A DNA stretch of 64,000 nt, taken from Alphaproteobacteria bacterium. GTDB lineage: Bacteria > Pseudomonadota > Alphaproteobacteria > Reyranellales > Reyranellaceae. The stretch lies in NCBI GenBank assembly GCA_017308235.1, contig JAFKFL010000011.1, positions 310,001 to 374,000 on the forward strand. Reading direction: 5' to 3'. The notes under the pieces are model-generated. The model had not been told where the DNA came from, did no database searches, and saw only the letters and a list, made by a program, of their open reading frames with translations. This document shows, piece by piece, positions 26,610-34,850 of the stretch (positions are counted from its first letter, which is position 1; each line of letters begins with the position of its first letter). Position numbers and translations under genes: made by a program.

Positions 26610-27377
26610 TCAGACAGTTCGAAAGCCGCCATCGACCATGACGATGCAGCCTGTCACATAAGCCGACATATCAGAGGCGAGGAAGACCGCCGGTCCAGCG
26701 ATGTCCTCCGGTTTACCGGGCCGGTTCAGCGGCGTGTGCCGCATGACCATGGCAACCATCTCCGGATTTTTGGCGCGCGCTTCGGCGTTGATTCTGGTCT
26801 CGATAAGCCCCGGCCCGATGGCGTTGACGCGCACTCCGTCCTTACCGAGCTCCGCTGCCAGCGCCCGCGTAAAACCCAGGACGCCATGCTTCGAGGTTGT
26901 ATATGCAGCCGAATTTGGCCAGCTCACATGTACAAAAGACTGGATGGAACCAATATTGACGATTCGTCCTTTTGTCGCTCGGAGCTGATCGAGTAAGGCA
27001 TGTGTGACGTTGAACATTCCGTCGAGGTTGATGGAAAGGATATCGTCCCAATCCTTGGATACGGCGACTGCATCACCGGTCATCGGGTTGCGGCGATTGA
27101 TGCCGGCGTTGTTGACGAGAATCGATATATTGCCTTTGGTTGCGATTTCGGTCGCAACGGCTTTGCAGGCCTGCCGGTCCGTTACATCGAGCTTCATGGC
27201 TGATGCCGAGCCGCCCGTTGCCACGATCAGGCTGACGGTCTCCTTTGCAGCGTCAATGTTGATGTCGAGGATGATCACACGGGCGCCTTCTCTGGCATAA
27301 GCTTGGCATATGCCCTGTCCAATCCCAGATCCGCCGCCAGTCACGGCTGCGATGTGTCCCTCAAGAAGTCCGGCCAT
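26610..27377 (-). CDS. Short-chain dehydrogenase/reductase (SDR)
   Basis: A 255-residue classical SDR. The cofactor motif TGGGSGIG lies at residues 13-20, NNAG at 89-92, catalytic Ser144, and YTTSK with Tyr159 and Lys163. Asp38 after the second beta strand (IILDIN) favours NAD over NADP. It oxidises or reduces an alcohol/ketone in the cytoplasm. ATG 27377 is preceded by CGGAG at good spacing; the long upstream frame is not coding. It converges with the PLP-enzyme gene. The substrate is unknown. Confidence 0.92.
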   Translation of the reverse strand: MAGLLEGHIAAVTGGGSGIGQGICQAYAREGARVIILDINIDAAKETVSLIVATGGSASAMKLDVTDRQACKAVATEIATKGNISILVNNAGINRRNPMTGDAVAVSKDWDDILSINLDGMFNVTHALLDQLRATKGRIVNIGSIQSFVHVSWPNSAAYTTSKHGVLGFTRALAAELGKDGVRVNAIGPGLIETRINAEARAKNPEMVAMVMRHTPLNRPGKPEDIAGPAVFLASDMSAYVTGCIVMVDGGFRTV

Positions 27378-27778
27378 GAAATTCTCCGAGCAGTACCTGT
27401 TGCGCCTATCGCGAGAAAGTACAGTGCACCTCCCGTCGCGCAAATGCGTAGTACGGTAGTCGGTGCGAATTGCATCGCTTTCGTGCCAGCAAAAAGCCCG
27501 ACGCTCATGAGCCAAGGCTCGCCAGTTCTTTGAGAACCATCGGCATGCCTGTCGCGATCTGGATAGACGGCAGCCCAAGCGTGATTGCTAACTACTGGCG
27601 TCGGGGGGTATCCCGAACCGCCATGTCGCATGCGCCTTCAGGCGCAAAGACACGGCGGTTATCGCAAGATGTATCGTTGGGAGCCACACTCAGAATAATC
27701 TAAGAGACGCCGTTCAAATTGTTGGATGCTGGGCTGCGTGCGCCGCGCCTACGATGACCCTTTCTAAGGGAGGGTGAG
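27378..27778. other. Intergenic stretch without a recognisable gene
   Basis: About 400 bp between the divergent SDR and cupin genes. I see no coding sequence with family resemblance on either strand. It must hold the promoters of both genes. The right end carries the strong AAGGGAGGGTGAG ribosome binding site of the cupin gene. Confidence 0.5.
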
Positions 27779-28168
27779 TTGGTCGCTGTACTTGATCTCA
27801 ACGCCGAACTTTCCAGGCTGACACAATTCGCGCGCACGCCTACGAGTCCGGGCACCGATCGCCGCAAAGGGCTGGCGCAGCTCGCGCCCTATCGCGATGG
27901 CGCCATCTTTACGAGCAAGTTCAGCGGAACCGGCGGCTGGGAGCGCCATCCGAACGGTGATGAGATCGTGCATGTCATCGTGGGTGGGACGCTGTTGCGC
28001 TTACTGCCTGATGAGGGGCCTCTGGCGCTGGAGCTTTGCGCGGGGACGATCGTGATTGTACCGAAAGGCGTGTGGCATCGCTTCGAATCCGCGACGGGTG
28101 TCACGCTAATGTCTATCACGCCGCTGCCGACCGATCATCCGCCAGTCGACGTCGGGGACCCACGCTGA
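27779..28168 (+). CDS. Small single-domain cupin protein
   Basis: A 129-residue protein with the cupin 1 region GGWERHPNGDEIVHVIVGGT and cupin 2 PKGVWHRFES. The histidines and glutamate of a metal site are present (His55, Glu60, His97 by rough count). Start: TTG at 27779, because AGGGAGGG lies just upstream and no ATG fits. Small cupins of this kind act as isomerases, dioxygenases or regulators; the function here is open. Confidence 0.75.
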   Translation: MVAVLDLNAELSRLTQFARTPTSPGTDRRKGLAQLAPYRDGAIFTSKFSGTGGWERHPNGDEIVHVIVGGTLLRLLPDEGPLALELCAGTIVIVPKGVWHRFESATGVTLMSITPLPTDHPPVDVGDPR

Positions 28169-28826
28169 CGGAATATTTGTCCATCTAATTCTCGTCGAGA
28201 CCTGCCACAGCGGCAGCTCTCGATTGAAACGCGCTTCATTCCCTCGTTGGCCGGGCATAGTCAAATGTACGAACACCAAAAGGCGCGCAAATCACAACAA
28301 AGGCGGCCGAAGACTCTTTCCGTCCTGCACCCAAACGCAATCGATGGCACGTGCGAATAGCAAGCTTAGCCGGGGATTTGTCAGGGTCATTCGTTGCGAC
28401 AGATCTTCCAGTTCGTCGGGCTCGACTGTCGCGGCAACTTGCTCGACCCACCGCGACAGGAGCCGCAGACGCACCCCAATTGGCGACGCGGAAGACGCAA
28501 CTCACTGACCATAATCGTCGCGAGTAATCTCATCGTCGATGGGTATTAGTTTCGCTGGCGAAGACACTTGTTGCTCCCTCAACCAGTTGCGCAGGCAACG
28601 ACCGGCTTCTTTCCCTAGACAGTTTCCTGGAGAGCCGGCACCGGTTTGCGTTGGAGTTTCCTCCAAGGTCTCGGCACGACCCTCAAAAGGGCTAACCGGT
28701 TATACAATGGGCAAAACCAAATCGCCTTTCGAGCGACGTGACGGCCTACTTCAATAGGGGCTTGGCCACTAAGATCTATGGCACCAAGTCGGGATACAAT
28801 TCGGCCGAAAGCAAGCTGGAGGGCGC
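28169..28826. other. 658-bp intergenic stretch with one doubtful minus-strand ORF
   Basis: No gene of recognised family. The best candidate is a 60-residue minus-strand frame at 28292-28474, GTG start, reading MRLRLLSRWVEQVAATVEPD and ending SLRPPLL. Its amphipathic character is protein-like, but it has no known domain or good ribosome binding site. The rest looks non-coding. Confidence 0.4.
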
Positions 28827-29879
28827 ATGCAGGGAGTCGTATTCACCGGCGACCGCACACTGAAGATCATGACCTTCCCCGATCCCAGCCCGGGAGCCGG
28901 TGAGGTGGTGCTTGAGATGAAGGCGTCTGGCATGTGTGGTTCCGACCTCCACCAGTACCGACGTCCGAAAAATCAGCCGTGGACTGGGACTGGCGTGCCA
29001 CCCAATCCCGACCCGACGATCGCTGGGCACGAGCCATGTGGTGTCGTCGTGGCGGTCGGCCCCGGCGTTGCCCCTGCACAAGCCAAGATCGGCGATCGAA
29101 TGATGGTGCACCACTATCAGGGGTGCACTCGCTGCAATCATTGCTTGTCGGGTTGGCAACAGCTCTGCCAGGAAGTGCCGGTCAAGGTCTATGGCAACAA
29201 CGCCCATGGTGGACATGCGAAATACCTAAAGGTGCCGGCCAACACGATGGTACAGCTGCCAGACGCACTAAGTTTTACGGCAGGGGCAGCAATTTCCTGC
29301 GGCTCAGGCACCGCCTACGGAGCGCTGAGGCGCATGAATATGTCAGGCCGCGATACCATCGCGATCTTCGGTCAGGGGCCGGTTGGACTAGCTGCCACGC
29401 AATTCGCCAAGATGATGGGTGCCCGCGTGATCGCGCTGGACGTCAATCCCCAACGCTTGGTGCGAGCCCGGGAGTTCGGTGCTGACGAACTGGTTGACCC
29501 CGGTTCCAACGATCCCGTCACGGCGATCAAAGATCTGACGCATGGCCGATACGCGGACCTCACGCTCGATACTTCGGGAAACCGCGATGCCCGCCTCAGT
29601 GCGATCCGCAGCACCAGGGTTTGGGGCACGATGTGCTTTGTCGGCGAGGGCTCTGACATCTCAATCGAGGTCAGTCCCCACTTGTTGCGGCGCCAGATGA
29701 CCCTGATGGCATCGTGGACCTTCTCGACCGTTATCCAGGCTGAATGCGCCACTTTTTGCGTCGAACGAAGGGTCGACGTTGACCGCCTGTTCACTCATCA
29801 CTGGCGCCTCGAGCAGGCAGAAGACGCCTATACGCTGTTCGACAAGCAATCCGACGGCAAGGGCGTATTTCTTCTCTGA
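28827..29879 (+). CDS. Zinc-dependent alcohol dehydrogenase (MDR family)
   Basis: A 350-residue protein with full zinc-ADH features: catalytic zinc ligands Cys37 (MCGSD) and His68-Glu69 (AGHEPCG), and the four structural-zinc cysteines Cys100, 103, 106 and 114 in CTRCNHCLSGWQQLC. The Rossmann motif is FGQGPVGLAA. The reaction is NAD(P)-linked oxidation of an alcohol or polyol. GGAGGGCGC precedes the ATG. It converges with an MFS permease gene 47 bp away. The substrate is not predictable. Confidence 0.92.
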   Translation: MQGVVFTGDRTLKIMTFPDPSPGAGEVVLEMKASGMCGSDLHQYRRPKNQPWTGTGVPPNPDPTIAGHEPCGVVVAVGPGVAPAQAKIGDRMMVHHYQGCTRCNHCLSGWQQLCQEVPVKVYGNNAHGGHAKYLKVPANTMVQLPDALSFTAGAAISCGSGTAYGALRRMNMSGRDTIAIFGQGPVGLAATQFAKMMGARVIALDVNPQRLVRAREFGADELVDPGSNDPVTAIKDLTHGRYADLTLDTSGNRDARLSAIRSTRVWGTMCFVGEGSDISIEVSPHLLRRQMTLMASWTFSTVIQAECATFCVERRVDVDRLFTHHWRLEQAEDAYTLFDKQSDGKGVFLL

Positions 29880-29926
29880 CGTCGAGGGCGTCACCGATCC
29901 TCGCACCGCAGCCAACGTTGCCCTGA

Positions 29927-31321
29927 TCAATGGGCAATTGCCTCGAGGGCGAGCTGGTTGGTGCGGGGGCCGAAAGACAGGATTGTCGCCGCCACGACGA
30001 TCATACAACCGCCGATCATCAGGAAAACGCCTGGTACACCGAACGAACTCAGGAAGAAGGCGATGAAGAAGCCAGTGAAGATCGAACTGAAGCGGCTCCA
30101 GGAGTAGACGAAGCCGACGGCGCGGGCGCGGATTCTAGTCGGATAAATCTCCGCCATGTAGTTGTGGTAGGAGAAGGAGAGCCAGGTCAGCAAACATGTC
30201 TGGATCACGCCAAGCACGATCAGCGCACCGGCGGTGGTCTGCAAAGAGAAGATCACGCCGCACACCGCCATCCCGAGCGACGACAGCGCTACCTGCCATT
30301 TGCGCTCCATGCGGTCGGCGAAGGTGATGCTCGCCAACGCGAAGAGAGGATAGGCCAAGGCGATGATGAAGGTATATTCGAGCGACTTGGTGACCAGAAT
30401 GCCCTTGGCGATCAGCAACGTCGGAACCCAATTGGCGAAGCCGTAGAAGCCGATCGTCGAGCCGAAGCTGACCACAGTCATCATCAAGGTGCGGCTGATA
30501 TAGGCTGGTGCGAAGACTTCGACATATCGCCCTTCGTGCGTGGCCTCGGCAATAGGCGGCGCCGGTGGTGGCGGGGCGCGGCCAAGGTCGGCGGTCACGC
30601 CGGTCTCAATTGCGCCGATGACCTTTTCTGCCTCAGCCAGCCGACCGTGCTGTGCCAGCCAACGCGGCGATTCCGGCAATTGCCACCGCAGCACCCAAAC
30701 CACAAGCGCCCCGAATGAGCCGAAGATTACCACCCAGCGCCAACCCGAAAGACCCGCTACGGTCTGGGGTACAAGCAGCCAGGCCAGCAGTGCCACCAGC
30801 GGAACGGCGATGAAACCGACGCCCTGCTGGAACGCGAATGCCTTGCCGCGGCTCGATTTCGGCACCAACTCGGAGATATAGCTGTCGATCGTGACGAGTT
30901 CGACCCCAATGCCGATCCCGCCGATCAGGCGCCACAGGTTGACGCCGTTGGCGGTGTCCTGAAAAGCAAGGATCAGCGTGCAGGCGCTGTACCACAGCAG
31001 CGAATAGGTGAAGATTGCTCGCCGTCCGAACTTGTCGGCGAGGAACGAGCAGGCGATGGTACCGATGAAGAGGCCGGTGAACAGTGCCGCGATGAATGAG
31101 GCTAAGCCGGTCATACCGAACAGGCTTGACGTGGTCGATGTAAAGATCTTGTCGGCGAACAATCCCGGCGCGACATAGCCGGTGAAGAAGAGGTCATAGA
31201 CCTCGAATACACCGCCCAACGCGATCAGCGTGACGCGTGTCCAGATATGGCGCGTCATCGGCAGGCGGTCGAGCCTGGCCGTGATGAGCGCAGCCGGCGT
31301 GACTTGATTCACTGCAGCCAT
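29927..31321 (-). CDS. MFS transporter (sugar / aromatic-acid symporter type)
   Basis: A 464-residue inner-membrane protein with about 12 hydrophobic segments and a large central loop (PPPPAPPIAEATHEG). The loop 2-3 motif is LADKFGRRAIF, a variant of the MFS GxxxDRxGRR sequence, and GIGIGVELVTIDSYISELVP matches the sugar/aromatic-acid branch. It should import an organic acid or sugar with protons. The luciferase-like monooxygenase gene lies 280 bp upstream on the same strand, with a hairpin between them. Confidence 0.9.
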   Translation of the reverse strand: MAAVNQVTPAALITARLDRLPMTRHIWTRVTLIALGGVFEVYDLFFTGYVAPGLFADKIFTSTTSSLFGMTGLASFIAALFTGLFIGTIACSFLADKFGRRAIFTYSLLWYSACTLILAFQDTANGVNLWRLIGGIGIGVELVTIDSYISELVPKSSRGKAFAFQQGVGFIAVPLVALLAWLLVPQTVAGLSGWRWVVIFGSFGALVVWVLRWQLPESPRWLAQHGRLAEAEKVIGAIETGVTADLGRAPPPPAPPIAEATHEGRYVEVFAPAYISRTLMMTVVSFGSTIGFYGFANWVPTLLIAKGILVTKSLEYTFIIALAYPLFALASITFADRMERKWQVALSSLGMAVCGVIFSLQTTAGALIVLGVIQTCLLTWLSFSYHNYMAEIYPTRIRARAVGFVYSWSRFSSIFTGFFIAFFLSSFGVPGVFLMIGGCMIVVAATILSFGPRTNQLALEAIAH

Positions 31322-31481
31322 GGACGCCTCCCCCCAGTCGGCGCTGCTTCGGCGCCTTTATTGCCGCATGCGCGGCGCGGCTTTCCTTATGTCAGGCCGC
31401 TAGACTGTGACGCGTCGTCCGATTCTGGACAAGGGGAGAGACACTGTCAGTGTGTGATGCTGATCCTCAAAAGCCATGGCA

Positions 31482-31509
31482 GTCGGGCTGCACCGAGTGC
31501 AAGCCCGAC
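31482..31509. terminator. Hairpin between the monooxygenase and MFS genes
   Basis: GTCGGGCT pairs with AGCCCGAC, and an inner GCAC/GTGC extends the stem past one bulged base; the loop is CGA. There is no clear T run on either side, so it may be an attenuator or processing site and not an intrinsic terminator. Confidence 0.35.
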
Positions 31510-31601
31510 CGACTGGGCCTTGGGCGAGCACGCACACGATGAAGCCCGTCCAGGCAGTGAAAGAGCTTACGACTTGGTGATTTACAGGCTCACCCCGTTG
31601 A

Positions 31602-32690
31602 TTAGGCCGCCTTCGCTCGATCCAGTTCGTCTGCTCCCATGCGCAAACGCGGGATTAGTTCGCGTCCGAATTCTATCGCGTCGTCGAGCGGATCGAAGCC
31701 TCGGATCAGAAAGGAATGGATACCAAGCCTGTAGTACTCCAGGAGGGCGGCCGCGACTTGCTCGGCAGTGCCGACAAGGCACGAGGTGTTGCCGACCGCG
31801 CCGGTCGCCTCTGCGATCGGCATCCATAGACGTTGGTCGTGCGTCTCGCCTTGGGAGGCAAAATCCAGCAGCCGTCGCGCCGAGTGATCAAGCGGCGCTT
31901 TATTGTTGCCAAAGCCTGTCGGATCACCCGGTCGTTGAACCGTCGCCAGAATCCGCCGTGCACGGTCCCACGCCTGTCCCTCGGTCGCACCGAGAATAGG
32001 CCGAAACGACATGTTGAAGGAGGGCGATCGGCCAAAAGAGCCGGCCCGGATGCGAAATTCGGCGATGCGCTGAGTGGTGGCAGCGAGCGGCTCACCGAAC
32101 ATGGCAAAGACATCACAGTGCTTGGCGCCCATCGCCAGTGCACCCTCGGACGAACCGCCGAAGAACAGCAACGGGTGCGGCCTTTGCAGGGGCTGGATGT
32201 CGGACCGTGCGCCGCGCACGCGATAGAAGGTGCCATTGAAATCGAAGCGATCCTGGCTCGTCCAGGCGAGCTTCATGACTTCAATGTACTCGGCGGCTCG
32301 CCGGTAGCGCTCCTCTTTGGGCGCGAAGTCGCCATCGCCCTCTTGCTCGGCGTCGCTCGCACCCGAAATGATATGGAGCGCAATCCGTCCCCCGGTGAGG
32401 TGGTCGAAGGTCGCTATCTTGCGTGCCGCCAAGGTCGGAGCGACGAATCCCGGCCGATGTGCAATCAGGAAGCCCAGCCGTTCGGTGCATTGGGCTGCAT
32501 ACTGGGCAATCAGAAAGCCCTCGGCGGACGAAGCAGTGTAGCCGACCAGAGCCAGGTCGAAGCCCGCTTTGTCGTGGGCCTGGGCGAAATCGCGCAGATA
32601 GCTGGTCGAGATGCCGCCCTTGATGACATGAACTGTCGCTTCGCCGCTGGGCGGAGCTACGCCAATCATCCCGATCACTCGTACGGGCAT
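31602..32690 (-). CDS. Luciferase-like FMNH2-dependent monooxygenase (SsuD-type)
   Basis: A 362-residue TIM-barrel protein of the bacterial luciferase/LLM class. AQCTERLGFLIAHRPGFVAP, then TGGRIALHIISGASDAEQEG, and the later FFGGSSEGALAMGAKHCDVF are typical of alkanesulfonate monooxygenase SsuD and relatives. It uses reduced FMN supplied by a separate reductase, which is not in the window, to oxygenate a sulfonate or similar compound. ATG 32690 has a near-perfect AAGGAGG upstream. The MFS gene downstream could supply its substrate. Confidence 0.92.
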   Translation of the reverse strand: MPVRVIGMIGVAPPSGEATVHVIKGGISTSYLRDFAQAHDKAGFDLALVGYTASSAEGFLIAQYAAQCTERLGFLIAHRPGFVAPTLAARKIATFDHLTGGRIALHIISGASDAEQEGDGDFAPKEERYRRAAEYIEVMKLAWTSQDRFDFNGTFYRVRGARSDIQPLQRPHPLLFFGGSSEGALAMGAKHCDVFAMFGEPLAATTQRIAEFRIRAGSFGRSPSFNMSFRPILGATEGQAWDRARRILATVQRPGDPTGFGNNKAPLDHSARRLLDFASQGETHDQRLWMPIAEATGAVGNTSCLVGTAEQVAAALLEYYRLGIHSFLIRGFDPLDDAIEFGRELIPRLRMGADELDRAKAA

Positions 32691-33130
32691 GTAAGTCCTC
32701 CTTCGCCACGGCCTATCGCCGGAACAAAGGCTACTCCGATTCGGCCAGCGAAAGTAGAAACCGCAGCCGTCTACTCGCACACGTTGGGTTTCAACGGGTA
32801 CACCTAGATCACCGAGATCGCGCAATAGTGCGAGGACTCGCGTTTGGTAATGGAAAAGCGTGACATTCAAGATCTCTCTTCACCATGAAGCTCATGAAAA
32901 TCAGATCCGGCTTTCGGCCAGCAAAAATCTCCGACTGATTAGGTAACCGGTGAGGTCACATCAATTAGTGAAATCGCTGACGGGAGCTTCGTGCTGCTTG
33001 GCGACGGGCTTCGCTTTGGTGCCGCACGGATCAACATAGGCTCTCCGGCGACGCTGCCTCAGATCGGCGTATCCTTGGGTCATCAAGACGTAGCAAGCTG
33101 TCAGACACCTTGATCGTAGGGAGATGGACG
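32691..33130. other. Divergent intergenic stretch, no gene seen
   Basis: 440 bp between the divergent monooxygenase and enoyl-CoA hydratase genes. No frame resembles a known family. It carries both promoters and their ribosome binding sites (AAGGAGG at the left end, GGGAG at the right end). No operator-like dyad stands out. Confidence 0.5.
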
Positions 33131-33853
33131 ATGGAAGAGGTATTGCAGACCGAGACACGCGGCGCTGTACGGCTGCTCATCTTGAATCGGCCGAAGAAGC
33201 TCAATGCACTGGATGCAAATCTTCTGAAGGCCCTGACAGATGCGTTGCTCGCCGTGCAACGGGACGACTCGGTAGCCGCGGTGATCATTGCCGGTGCAGG
33301 CCGCGCTTTCTGCCCAGGGATGGACACCTCTGCTCCTCGGGTGCTAACGATGGAGTCTCGCAAGGACATCGTGCGCCGCGCCGACGAGAGTATCGGCGTG
33401 TTCAAACTGCTGGCACGCATCGACAAGCCCATCATTGCTGCTGTGCATGGCTATGCGTTGGGTGCAGGTTGCAGCTTGGCCTTCGGTTGCGATCTTGTGG
33501 TTGCCGGCCAAAGCGCACGCTTCGGATTTCCGGAGCTGCGAGCGGGGCTAACCGCTTCCACCGTCACAGCTCATGCCGTGCATGTGATGGGGCGCAAGAT
33601 TGCTTTCGAGCTTCTCATGTTGTGCGAGAACATCACGCCGCAGCGTGCCTATGAACTTGGTCTGGTTAATCGTGTGGTCGCCGACGACCAACTGCTGCCG
33701 ACTGCTTTGGAAATGGCGGAGATCATTGCAAAATGGAACCCGGAGTTCGTCGGTCAGACAAAGCGCACGTTTCACCGAGCAGCGTCGCTTAGTATCGAAC
33801 AGGCTTTGGAAATGGCAGGGGACGTCTCGGTGATGATGGCGCGTCTCTCGTAG
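33131..33853 (+). CDS. Enoyl-CoA hydratase/isomerase (crotonase family)
   Basis: A 240-residue crotonase. The oxyanion-hole segments are AGRAFCPGMD and GYALGAGCSLAFGCDLVVAG, and the active-site region is FGFPELRAGL. The first catalytic glutamate of enoyl hydratases is replaced by Ser/Leu-type residues near ALGAGC, while the second (PELRAGL) is kept, so isomerase or other crotonase activity is possible. It would act on an acyl-CoA intermediate. ATG 33131 follows GGGAGATGGACG. It converges with the GntR gene 131 bp away. Confidence 0.9.
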   Translation: MEEVLQTETRGAVRLLILNRPKKLNALDANLLKALTDALLAVQRDDSVAAVIIAGAGRAFCPGMDTSAPRVLTMESRKDIVRRADESIGVFKLLARIDKPIIAAVHGYALGAGCSLAFGCDLVVAGQSARFGFPELRAGLTASTVTAHAVHVMGRKIAFELLMLCENITPQRAYELGLVNRVVADDQLLPTALEMAEIIAKWNPEFVGQTKRTFHRAASLSIEQALEMAGDVSVMMARLS

Positions 33854-33984
33854 GCTCCGTCGCGAATTGCAGTGAATCTGCCTATATCTCCGAGCCAACG
33901 ACGAGATTGTTCGTTCGCCTGGGTGGTGCCACAGATGCAGATCGACGCGCAGAAGCCCAAGACGACCCAAAGTGGGCAATTGCG

Positions 33985-34728
33985 TCAGCCGTCCGCGTAA
34001 TTCTCTCTGAGCCGGTCAGTACCAATAGCGATTGCCCGTTCGATTGAGCGGCGAGCGAGAATACGGTCGCGCATCTTCATCGCTGCTACCGTGTCGGCGT
34101 AGACTTCCTCGAGTTCCAGATCGATTGCCGATGTTGGATACATGAAACGGAAGGATGGTGCGCTGCGTGCCCATAATCCTTCGATCACGCGAAGCAACGT
34201 CGGCATACGCGCCGCTGCATAGATGCCGAAGCGGAATTGCTTGCTATAGCTAAGGCTGCGGTCGGTTCGATTGATGCGTGCAGCAGCGATATAGTTCGTG
34301 AGCAGCTGCTCGAGCGCGGCAATTTCATCCACGGTAATCGACAGCGCCGCCTGCTCGGCGGCAAGTCCTTCCACGGCCATGCGGATGAGCTTGAGCTCCT
34401 CGAAACGCTCGCTACTGAATCTTGGCACTTTGACCGATTGATTGGGCACTATCTCAATTGCGCCTTCCGCAGCCAATCGTGACAACGCCTCGCGTACTGG
34501 TGTGGCACTGGTGCCGAGCATCCGGGCCAAGGCGCTGATATTCAGGCGTTCGCCAGGCAGGAACCTCCCAGCCATCAGGGCTTCGCGAATGCCACGCTCC
34601 ACTTGAGTGGAGAGCGTCTCTCGAGGCGTTTGGGTCAGTAGGTTCCCCAAAGGAGACACTAACGCCTGATCGCCAGCTTCGGTCAGATCGCGGGGAGACG
34701 CTCCCATTCCGTGCTCCTTGAGTGACAT
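33985..34728 (-). CDS. GntR-family (FadR/VanR-type) transcriptional regulator
   Basis: A 247-residue regulator. The N-terminal winged helix has LNISALARMLGTSATPVREAL, then LSRLAAEGAIEI, and the C-terminal part is all-helical (FCD type) with repeated acidic and His residues that can bind a metal and a carboxylate ligand. ATG 34728 was chosen; a TTG at 34743 extends the frame by five residues. It is divergent from the second hyuAB operon, whose 122-bp promoter region holds several dyads, so it very likely controls that operon. Confidence 0.9.
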   Translation of the reverse strand: MSLKEHGMGASPRDLTEAGDQALVSPLGNLLTQTPRETLSTQVERGIREALMAGRFLPGERLNISALARMLGTSATPVREALSRLAAEGAIEIVPNQSVKVPRFSSERFEELKLIRMAVEGLAAEQAALSITVDEIAALEQLLTNYIAAARINRTDRSLSYSKQFRFGIYAAARMPTLLRVIEGLWARSAPSFRFMYPTSAIDLELEEVYADTVAAMKMRDRILARRSIERAIAIGTDRLRENYADG

Positions 34729-34850
34729 TAGAGTTCTTAGCAAATCTCAGTGTAGTATAGAATACGTCACGTATAATATGTTGATATTGCGAGTAAAATT
34801 TAGATCATATATCGTATATTCTCGTTTTCGGCAGACGGAGACAGGTGTGC
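34729..34850. promoter_or_regulatory. AT-rich divergent promoter with clustered dyads (probable GntR operators)
   Basis: Perfect dyads seen: GTATAGAATAC at 34755-34765, ATACGTCACGTAT at 34762-34774, AATAT-GTTG-ATATT at 34775-34788 and ATATATCGTATAT at 34807-34819. The stretch is much richer in A and T than its neighbours. FadR/VanR-type GntR proteins bind short palindromes of the GTAT/ATAC kind, so two or three of these are good operator candidates for the divergent GntR gene. GGAGACAG at the right end is the hyuA ribosome binding site. Confidence 0.65.

Noticed and set aside
31482..31509. Intrinsic terminator of the monooxygenase gene with certainty
   Set aside because: The hairpin is strong but lacks a T tract, so it is listed only as a low-confidence feature.
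34729..34850. CRISPR-like array
   Set aside because: The repeated elements are short dyads of unequal sequence and spacing, not direct repeats with spacers. No cas genes and no CRISPR array were seen anywhere in the window.
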